DNA of 16,572 bases, taken from contig JAVBSC010000115.1 in the NCBI GenBank assembly GCA_031547305.1, positions 1 through 16,572 on the forward strand, in the 5' to 3' direction. The DNA comes from JAVBSC01 sp031547305 (GTDB lineage: Bacteria; Desulfobacterota; Desulfovibrionia; Desulfovibrionales; Desulfovibrionaceae). Shown here in pieces: positions 7,266 through 13,205 of the stretch. A program made the translations under genes and the position numbers. The notes below the pieces were generated by a model. It was not told the origin of the DNA, did not search any database, and saw only the letters and a program-made list of their open reading frames with translations. The stretch's first letter is position 1. Each line of letters begins with the position of its first letter.

Positions 7266-7298
7266 CCGCCCGCGAGGAGCGGGCGGGCTTTGCCCGCC
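7266..7298 (+). other. two overlapping, mutually exclusive hairpins upstream of aapQ
   Basis: CCGCCCGC (7266-7273) pairs with GCGGGCGG (7279-7286) over a GAGGA loop. GGCGGGC (7282-7288) pairs with GCCCGCC (7292-7298) over a TTT loop. The two share bases 7282-7286, so only one can form at a time. They lie 43 nt before the aapQ start. Confidence 0.6.
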
Positions 7299-7340
7299 GC
7301 CGCGACAAACGCGGCCTTTGAAAATCAAATTGTTTTAGCC

Positions 7341-8522
7341 ATGCAAGCCCCGTTTCAAGAGTCCCTCTGGCAGCGCCTGCTTTACGACCCGCGAGTCCGC
7401 GCCCTGGTCATCCAGGCCCTGGTGGTAAGCGCCCTGGTCTGGCTGGCCTGGACCGCCGTGAGCAACACGGCCCGCAACCTGGAGCAGGCCGGCATCGCCT
7501 CCGGTTTTGGTTTTTTGAACGAACAGGCCAAGTTTGACATTTCTCTGTCATTTATTGAGTACGATCGCACCAGCACTTATTTTCGCGCCTATCTTGTCGG
7601 GCTGGTCAACACCCTGGTCATGACCGGCATCTGCATCGTCACTTCCACAGCCGTGGGCTTCGCTTCCGCCGTGTTCCGGCTTTCCCCCAACTGGCTTATG
7701 TCCCGCCTGGCCGGGGCTTATATTGAAGTGGCCCGCAACATCCCCCTGCTCCTCTTGATTCTGTTCGTGTACCTGGCGCTTTTGAGCCCCCTGCCCGGCC
7801 CAAAGCAGGCCGTGGATTTCGGCGGAATAATCTTTTTGTGCAACCGGGGGCTGATTGTGCCGCAGCCGGTCTGGCAACCCCAGGCCTGGGCCAGCGGCCT
7901 GGCCCTTCTGGCCGGCCTGCTGGGAAGCTGGGCTCTGGCCCGTTTTGCCCGCCGACGCCAGCGCCTGACCGGCAAGCGCCTACCCGTGCTCTGGCCCGGC
8001 CTGCTGCTGATCTGCATTTTGCCCGCTCTGGCCGTGCCGCTTTTTGGCGTGCCGGCGCATTGGGATATTCCGCACCTGGCCGGCTTCAACTTTAAGGGCG
8101 GCATGACCCTGCTGCCGGAATTTCTGGCCCTGTGCGTGGCCCTTACCCTGTATATGGGCGCTTTCATCGGCGAAAACATCCGGGCCGGCATCCTGGCCGT
8201 GCCCTCAGGCCAGATCGAGGCCGCCGCCGCCCCGGGCCTGCGCCAGGGCAGAATCTTGCGCCTGGTGGTCATTCCCCAGGCCATGCGCGTGATCATCCCG
8301 CCCGTGGCCAGCCAGTACCTGACCCTGGCAAAAAATATTTCTCTGGGCGTGGTCATAGGCTACCCGGACATCATTTCCATTTTTGCCGGCACCACCCTGA
8401 ACCAGACCGGCCAGGCCGTGGAAGTCGTGGCCATGACCATGGCCACCTACCTGGGCATCAGCCTGTTCATCTCCCTGCTCATGAACCTGTACAACGCCAA
8501 AATGGCCATCAGGGAGCGCTGA
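7341..8522 (+). CDS. aapQ: general L-amino-acid ABC transporter, permease AapQ
   Basis: AapQ is one of the two inner-membrane subunits of the importer; it pairs with AapM and is driven by AapP. The 393-residue protein has the family N-terminus LLYDPRVRALVIQALVV with a first membrane helix. It also has SGFGFLNEQAKFDIS, YIEVARNIPLLLLILFVYL and the long mid-region typical of AapQ. The EAA loop (residues 293-314: EAAAAPGLRQG ... VIPQA) docks to the ATPase. Proline replaces the usual leucine in the EAAxxLG part. I chose the ATG at 7341 because homologues begin close to there. There is no recognisable ribosome site before it. Upstream in frame only a GTG at 7260 and an ATG at 7173 exist, and they would add low-complexity sequence read from the hairpins. 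aapM follows 2 bp after the stop. Confidence 0.88.
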   Translation: MQAPFQESLWQRLLYDPRVRALVIQALVVSALVWLAWTAVSNTARNLEQAGIASGFGFLNEQAKFDISLSFIEYDRTSTYFRAYLVGLVNTLVMTGICIVTSTAVGFASAVFRLSPNWLMSRLAGAYIEVARNIPLLLLILFVYLALLSPLPGPKQAVDFGGIIFLCNRGLIVPQPVWQPQAWASGLALLAGLLGSWALARFARRRQRLTGKRLPVLWPGLLLICILPALAVPLFGVPAHWDIPHLAGFNFKGGMTLLPEFLALCVALTLYMGAFIGENIRAGILAVPSGQIEAAAAPGLRQGRILRLVVIPQAMRVIIPPVASQYLTLAKNISLGVVIGYPDIISIFAGTTLNQTGQAVEVVAMTMATYLGISLFISLLMNLYNAKMAIRER

Positions 8523-8524
8523 AC

Positions 8525-9940
8525 ATGTACGTACGCACCGAACGCCACCCCACCCTGCCGCCACCGGTCAACCAGACCGGCATTCTGGGCTGGATGCGCG
8601 CCAACTTGTTTTCTTCCGTCACCAACACCCTGCTCACTGTCCTGGGCCTCTGGCTCCTGTACCTGGTTGTGCCGCCCACCCTGCGCTGGGCGGTCATTGA
8701 CGCCAACTGGGCCGGCTCCGCCCGCGAGGACTGCGTTAACTCCGTCGGGGCCTGCTGGGTGTTCATCAAGGTGCGCTTTCCCTTGCTCATGTACGGATTT
8801 TTTCCGGAATCCCAGCGCTGGCGCATCGACCTGGCCGGGCTGCTCCTTCTGGGCAACAGCGCCCCCCTGCTCCTGGCTCCTTTTCTGCCCTTCCCCAAGC
8901 ATGTGAATAAAATCATCCTGCGCGGCATTCCGGCCGCTTGCGCCCTGGCCGCGCTTTTAAGCTGCGGCTTGCTCCCCGGCCTTACCGCCGCCGTCTTTCT
9001 GGCCGTTCCTTTTCTCATGGCCAGGCCCGGCGGTTTTAGCGCGGCGCCATTCCGCCGGTCCGGCTTCCGCCTGCTTCTCTCCGGCCTCATCGCCATTATC
9101 TGCGGCCTTATCCTGCATTTCTCCGGCTTTGGCGGCGCCTGGCCCCTGGGCCTGGCCGCCGGACTGTCCGCCCTGCCCGCGCTTAACCCGCGCCGGGCCA
9201 GCCCGGAACGCTGGCAGTTCTGGATGCTCTATCTGGTTCTGCCTTGCCTGGCCTGGGTGCTCCTTCTGGGCGGCGCGGCAGGACTGCCCCATGTGCCCAC
9301 GGACCAGTGGGGCGGTCTGTTCCTAACCATCGTCATCGCCCTGGTGGGCATGGCCGCCTCCCTGCCCATAGGCATTCTGCTGGCCCTGGGCCGCACCAGC
9401 TCCATGCCGGTCCTACGCGTGCTCTGCGTCAGCTTCATCGAATTCGCGCGCGGCGTGCCGCTTATCTCCGTGCTCTTCATGGTCTCTGTCATGCTGCCCA
9501 TGATGCTCTCGGACGGCGCGCACTTCAACAAACTCCTGCGCGCCCTCATCGGCGTGTCGCTCTTTTACGCCGCCTACATGGCGGAAGTGGTGCGCGGCGG
9601 ACTCCAGGCCATACCAAAAGGGCAGTTTGAGGCCGCCCAGGCGCTGGGCCTGCGCTACTGGGCCCACATGCGCCTGATTATCCTGCCCCAGGCCCTGCGC
9701 CTGACCATACCGGCCATCACTAACACCTACCTGGGCCTGATGAAGGACACAACCCTGGTCGCGGTCATCAACCTCATGGATATACTCGGAATAATCAAAA
9801 GCGCCCTGGCGGACACCCGCTGGCTCGGATTCACCAAAGAAGCCTACTTCTTCGCCGGCCTGATCTTCTGGATGCTCTGCTTCATCGTCTCGCGCTACAG
9901 TCTGTATCTGGAACGGCGGCTGAACTGGAAAAGGAAGTGA
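8525..9940 (+). CDS. aapM: general L-amino-acid ABC transporter, permease AapM, with enlarged mid-region
   Basis: AapM is the second membrane subunit of the importer. The 471-residue protein has the family N-terminus GWMRANLFSSVTNTLLTVLG with SAREDC and GACWVFI. Its C-terminal permease domain (about 262-465) contains FIEFARGVPLISVLFM and the EAA loop EAAQALGLRYWAHMRLI (369-385) followed by LPQA. Between about 100 and 255 lies a long hydrophobic region with four to five likely membrane segments. This makes the protein longer than AapM of Rhizobium (about 385, from memory) or BztC (about 434). The start is supported by AGGGAG at 8513-8518 within the aapQ end and by the 2-bp gap. An open frame that continues upstream inside aapQ to 8132 is only a shadow. 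Confidence 0.9.
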   Translation: MYVRTERHPTLPPPVNQTGILGWMRANLFSSVTNTLLTVLGLWLLYLVVPPTLRWAVIDANWAGSAREDCVNSVGACWVFIKVRFPLLMYGFFPESQRWRIDLAGLLLLGNSAPLLLAPFLPFPKHVNKIILRGIPAACALAALLSCGLLPGLTAAVFLAVPFLMARPGGFSAAPFRRSGFRLLLSGLIAIICGLILHFSGFGGAWPLGLAAGLSALPALNPRRASPERWQFWMLYLVLPCLAWVLLLGGAAGLPHVPTDQWGGLFLTIVIALVGMAASLPIGILLALGRTSSMPVLRVLCVSFIEFARGVPLISVLFMVSVMLPMMLSDGAHFNKLLRALIGVSLFYAAYMAEVVRGGLQAIPKGQFEAAQALGLRYWAHMRLIILPQALRLTIPAITNTYLGLMKDTTLVAVINLMDILGIIKSALADTRWLGFTKEAYFFAGLIFWMLCFIVSRYSLYLERRLNWKRK

Positions 9941-10046
9941 TTGAAGCGCCGGGGGAAAAACCACAAGGACTCGCCTCCTTGAGGTCCACCTCCCCGGACC
10001 CACCCCTCCTGAGCCCGTTTGAGGGTATGGTTGGAGGGTATTCAAA

Positions 10047-10838
10047 ATGAGAGCTTACATGTCGCAAAGCAGCCAAGAAGAAACTCCACAGGCCGAGGCC
10101 GTCATCAGCCTGCGCCACGTGCACAAGTGGTACGGCGATTTCCACGTGCTCAAAGACGTCAACCTGACCGTGGCCAGGGGCGAAAAACTGGTCATCTGCG
10201 GGCCGTCCGGCTCCGGAAAATCCACGCTCATCCGCTGCATCAACCGCCTGGAAGCCCACCAGCGCGGCCGGATCATCGTGGACGGAGTGGAACTTTCCAG
10301 CGACCTCAAGCGCATTGACGCCGTGCGCCGCGAAGTGGGCATGCTTTTCCAGAACTTCAACCTTTTCCCGCACCTGACCATCATGGAAAACTGCATCCTG
10401 GCCCCGGTCTGGGTGCGCAAAATGCCGGAAAACGAGGCTCGGGCCATAGCCATGCGCTACCTGGAGCGCGTGCGCATACCGGAACAGGCGGACAAATACC
10501 CCGGCCAGCTCTCCGGCGGCCAGCAGCAGCGCGCGGCCATCGCCCGCTGCCTGTGCATGAACCCCATGATCATGCTCCTGGACGAACCCACCTCCGCCCT
10601 GGACCCGGACATGATCAAAGAAGTCCTGGACACCATCGTGGACCTGGCGGAAACCGGCATGACCATGCTCTGCGTCACCCACGAAATGGGCTTTGCCCGC
10701 ACTGTGGCCGACCGCGTGGTTTTTATGGACGAAGGCGAAATAATCGAAGAAAATACTCCGGACGAATTCTTCAGCCGCCCCCAGTCCGACCGCGCCAAAC
10801 TGTTCCTGGGCCAGATATTGTCGCACGGGCTTAATTAA
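10047..10838 (+). CDS. aapP: general L-amino-acid ABC transporter, ATPase AapP
   Basis: AapP is the cytoplasmic ATPase that powers uptake through AapQM. The 263-residue protein has all ABC motifs in order: Walker A GPSGSGKST (52-60), Q-loop Q102 in LFQNFNLFPH, signature LSGGQQQR (155-162), Walker B IMLLDEP (175-181), D-loop SALD, and switch H212 in VTHEMGFA. The sequence is typical of polar-amino-acid ATPases (GlnQ/AapP). The start has GGAGGG at 10033-10038, 8 nt upstream; the ATG at 10059 is a weaker option. A 106-bp gap separates it from aapM, so it may be translated independently. It ends the operon just before the all-A/T block. Confidence 0.94.
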   Translation: MRAYMSQSSQEETPQAEAVISLRHVHKWYGDFHVLKDVNLTVARGEKLVICGPSGSGKSTLIRCINRLEAHQRGRIIVDGVELSSDLKRIDAVRREVGMLFQNFNLFPHLTIMENCILAPVWVRKMPENEARAIAMRYLERVRIPEQADKYPGQLSGGQQQRAAIARCLCMNPMIMLLDEPTSALDPDMIKEVLDTIVDLAETGMTMLCVTHEMGFARTVADRVVFMDEGEIIEENTPDEFFSRPQSDRAKLFLGQILSHGLN

Positions 10839-10881
10839 AATTATAATTATAAATTTAAATTATAATTATAAAAATTTTATA
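10831..10881. repeat. 51-bp A/T-only block with duplicated 16-mer
   Basis: Every base from 10831 to 10881 is A or T. AAATTATAATTATAAA occurs at 10838-10853 and again at 10857-10872, separated by TTT. Its core TTATAATTATAA is itself palindromic, so the two copies are both direct and inverted repeats. TATAAT occurs in each copy (10842-10847, 10861-10866). It overlaps the aapP stop and lies in the promoter region of ald. Possible roles are a promoter/UP element, protein-bending or silencing site, or a weak bidirectional terminator. Confidence 0.9.
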
Positions 10882-10892
10882 GACATTTAATT

Positions 10893-10909
10893 GGGGGACT
10901 CCGTCCCCC
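10893..10909. other. GC hairpin after the A/T block
   Basis: GGGGGAC (10893-10899) and GTCCCCC (10903-10909) form a perfect 7-bp stem with a TCC loop. No T-run follows on the plus strand. It may end or protect the aap transcript. Confidence 0.55.
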
Positions 10910-10941
10910 ATCCCCTGATGGGCGCGGCCATAACGGGATTT

Positions 10942-10954
10942 GGGGCGGAGCCCC
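10942..10954. other. small GC hairpin in the ald leader
   Basis: GGGGC (10942-10946) and GCCCC (10950-10954) flank a GGA loop. It is 41 nt before the ald start and resembles the previous hairpin in style. With only 5 bp it is a weak call. Confidence 0.35.
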
Positions 10955-10995
10955 GAATGCGATAACAGATATATTCATACAAATTAGGAGCTGAT

Positions 10996-12096
10996 ATGAA
11001 GATTTCCATACCAACGGAAATAAAGCCGCAGGAGGGCCGGGTGGCTTTATTGCCCAGGCAGGTGGCGGCCCTGGCGGCGGCCGGACATGAGGTGTTTGTA
11101 CAGGCCGGGGCCGGCGCGCGGTCCGGGGCGGATGATAAGGCGTACCGGGAAGCCGGGGCCGTGGTGCTGCCGGACGCCAAGGCCACTTGGGGTGCCGGGG
11201 AGTTTGTGGTCAAAGTCAAGGAAGTATTGCCGGAAGAGTATAAATATTTGCGCGCGGGCATGATTCTGCTCACCAATATCCACGCGGCCCTGAACAGGGA
11301 GCAGACGGACGAGCTGCTCAAGTCCGGCGTCACCGGCATTTCGGCGGAGAACACGCATCCGTACGGTTCGCCCAACTGCCCGCTGGCGGGGGAGGTGGGG
11401 GCCTTTGAGGGCGTGCGGCTGTGCATGGCCCCGCAAGGCGGCACCGGCCGGCACTTCATGGCCCACTTTGGCGAAGAATCCTTGCAGGCTCTGGTCATCG
11501 GGCTGGGCAACGTGGGCCGGGGCGCGCTGCGCACCCTGTTCGGCCTGGGCATAAGGGTGGCTGGCCTGGATATTTCTCCGGCGGCGCGCAAGGCGGCCAA
11601 AATGGACTGGTACAAAGAAAAGCTGCTGGTGGACGATATCGGCGCTCTGGAAAAATATGTTTATGAGGCGGATCTTATTCTGAATTGCGTGCTTTGGCCC
11701 AAGGAGCGCAAGGATCATTTGATTCCCCGGTCCATGTTGCGCAAACTGAAGCCAGGCGCGGTCATTGTGGACATTTCCTGCGATACGGCGGGGGCTGTGG
11801 AAACCAGCCGGGCCACCACCTGGGCGGACCCGGTCTACGTGGAAGATGGAGTGCGTCACTTTGCCGTGGACAACATCCCCGGCGCTGTGCCGGTGACGGC
11901 TTCGGCCGGGTATGGGGAAGCTTTGCTGCCGCGCATTCTGGATATCGCGGCCAAGGGGGTGGCCAAGGCTTGCAGGGACGACGCCTGGATTGCCAGGGGC
12001 CTGACCTGCGTGAACGGAGAATTGATCCTGGAGGAAGCCGGCCGCTACCAGAACCGGCCGTATACGCCGCTCAAAGAGTGGCTGGAGCGGCATTGA
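10996..12096 (+). CDS. ald: alanine dehydrogenase (divergent AlaDH/PNT family member)
   Basis: Ald catalyses the NAD-dependent interconversion of L-alanine and pyruvate plus ammonia in the cytoplasm. The 366-residue protein has the family N-terminus PTEIKPQEGRVALLP. Residues equivalent to the known active site are at the expected places: R15, K75 (VVKVKE), H96 (TNIHAAL) and D263 (DISCDTAG). The Rossmann motif GLGNVG (169-174) and NIPGAVP are present. The mid-region (ENTHPYGSPNCPLAGEVGAF, then RLCMAPQGG) differs clearly from Bacillus or Mycobacterium Ald, so a related activity such as another opine or amino-acid dehydrogenase cannot be excluded. TAGGAG at 10985-10990 fixes the start. It follows the amino-acid importer and converges on the TRAP genes, sharing their terminator. 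An alanine-catabolic role beside the importer is inferred. Confidence 0.82.
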   Translation: MKISIPTEIKPQEGRVALLPRQVAALAAAGHEVFVQAGAGARSGADDKAYREAGAVVLPDAKATWGAGEFVVKVKEVLPEEYKYLRAGMILLTNIHAALNREQTDELLKSGVTGISAENTHPYGSPNCPLAGEVGAFEGVRLCMAPQGGTGRHFMAHFGEESLQALVIGLGNVGRGALRTLFGLGIRVAGLDISPAARKAAKMDWYKEKLLVDDIGALEKYVYEADLILNCVLWPKERKDHLIPRSMLRKLKPGAVIVDISCDTAGAVETSRATTWADPVYVEDGVRHFAVDNIPGAVPVTASAGYGEALLPRILDIAAKGVAKACRDDAWIARGLTCVNGELILEEAGRYQNRPYTPLKEWLERH

Positions 12097-12099
12097 TTT

Positions 12100-12138
12100 A
12101 AAAAAATCGGGGAGACGCGAAGCCTCCCCGATTTTTTT
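12100..12138. terminator. bidirectional intrinsic terminator between ald and dctP
   Basis: A run of A, then TCGGGGAG, pairs with CTCCCCGA and a run of eight T. The stem is 12100-12114 with 12124-12138, 15 bp in all with a 9-nt loop. The A-run before and T-run after make it work on both strands, which suits the two convergent genes; the dctP stop is only 2 bp away. Confidence 0.93.
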
Positions 12139-12140
12139 TG

Positions 12141-13160
12141 TTATCTCTTGAACGTCTCGGCCGCCAGTTTTTCCACCTTGGCTATCCAGGCCTTGGGGTC
12201 TTTCACGCCGTTACGGCTGAGCATATCGGCCCAGTAGGCGTTGTTGGCTTCGGCCGCGGCGTCTTTAAAGACCTTTTGCTCTTCCAGGCTGAGCATATAC
12301 ACGGTGCAGCCGCTGGCCTTGTGCTTTTCCATGTCGCCGTCGGTAAGTTTGACAAGTTCCGTGCCGATGAATTCGCTCAGTTTCGGCCCGGTGGTTTCCT
12401 CCACCTGCTTCTGGACTTCCTTGGGCAGGGTCTTCCAGGAATCGTGGTTGATGGCCAGGATCATCGGCAGCGTGCGGGACGGGATCAAGGTGATGTTTTT
12501 AGCCACTTCGGAAAGCTTGTTGGATTCCACGGCCGGCGCGGGCACATAAGCCACTTCGCCCAAGCCGCGCTGCAGGCCCATGTAAGTTTCCGAAGAAGCG
12601 ATCTGCACCGGCTGGCCGCCCCAGCTCTTGACCTCATCCATCTGGTAGGCCGCCCAGACCAGCACGCGCTTACCCTTTAAATCCGCCGGGGTTTTAATCA
12701 GCACGTTGTTGGAGGCAAAGGCGTAGCGGTCGCTGCCAAAGGCGGCGAGCAGCTTGAAGTTTTTGTTCACCTCGTCGCGCATTTCCGGGAAGGTTTCAAA
12801 CATCTTGGCATACAGAACACAAGCCTCGCGCGCGTTCTGCACCAGGAAGGGCAAGCCAAGAACCTGGGAATGCGGCATCATGGAAACGGCGGTCTGCATC
12901 TGGATTCCGCCGGCGTCCAGGTTGCCGGCCTTGATGGCCGTGGCCACGCCGTCGGACTTCACCAGGGTGTTCAGGGAATAGTAGTGGAAAACCGCCTTGC
13001 CGCCGGATTTATCCGTCATGTCCTTGCACCAGGCTTCCCAGAACACCTTGTTCAGGTGGTGGGCCGAACCCCAGAAGGACTGCACGCTGTATTCCTCCGC
13101 GGCCAGGGCCGGGGACGCGCAAAAACATAGAACCGCCAGAATCAAAAGAACTTTTTTCAT
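12141..13160 (-). CDS. TRAP transporter periplasmic binding protein (DctP family, atypical ligand site)
   Basis: This is the extracytoplasmic receptor of a TRAP transporter, which delivers an organic acid to the DctQM carrier for sodium-driven uptake. The 339-residue protein has a Sec signal peptide (MKKVLLILAVLCFC..., likely cut after SPALA, residue 20). DctP features follow: GNLDAGGIQMQ, GLPFLV, KTPADLKGKRV, ETYMGLQRGLGEV and a helical C-terminus. In the ADLKGxKxR element, where most TRAP receptors have an arginine that binds the substrate carboxylate, this protein has Leu (L167 in KGKRVLVWAAY). The usual GxVDGxEN pocket segment reads GLGEVAYVP. The substrate therefore cannot be named. I chose the ATG at 13160 over a GTG at 13169 because of the GAGGT ribosome site. 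Confidence 0.87.
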   Translation of the reverse strand: MKKVLLILAVLCFCASPALAAEEYSVQSFWGSAHHLNKVFWEAWCKDMTDKSGGKAVFHYYSLNTLVKSDGVATAIKAGNLDAGGIQMQTAVSMMPHSQVLGLPFLVQNAREACVLYAKMFETFPEMRDEVNKNFKLLAAFGSDRYAFASNNVLIKTPADLKGKRVLVWAAYQMDEVKSWGGQPVQIASSETYMGLQRGLGEVAYVPAPAVESNKLSEVAKNITLIPSRTLPMILAINHDSWKTLPKEVQKQVEETTGPKLSEFIGTELVKLTDGDMEKHKASGCTVYMLSLEEQKVFKDAAAEANNAYWADMLSRNGVKDPKAWIAKVEKLAAETFKR

Positions 13161-13167
13161 GCCTGTC

Positions 13168-13172
13168 ACCTC
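13168..13172 (-). promoter_or_regulatory. ribosome binding site that sets the TRAP receptor start
   Basis: On the minus strand GAGGT lies 7 nt before the ATG at 13160. It overlaps the in-frame GTG at 13169, which has only A-rich sequence before it, so the ATG is the better start. Confidence 0.75.
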
Positions 13173-13205
13173 TGTTTTTTGTGGTTCAACTTATATTTCC
13201 CTGTT

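Noticed and set aside
8132..8524. 131-codon in-frame upstream extension of aapM inside aapQ
   Set aside because: The translated stretch is Arg/Pro/His-rich shadow sequence of aapQ; homology begins at the ATG at 8525, which has its own ribosome site.
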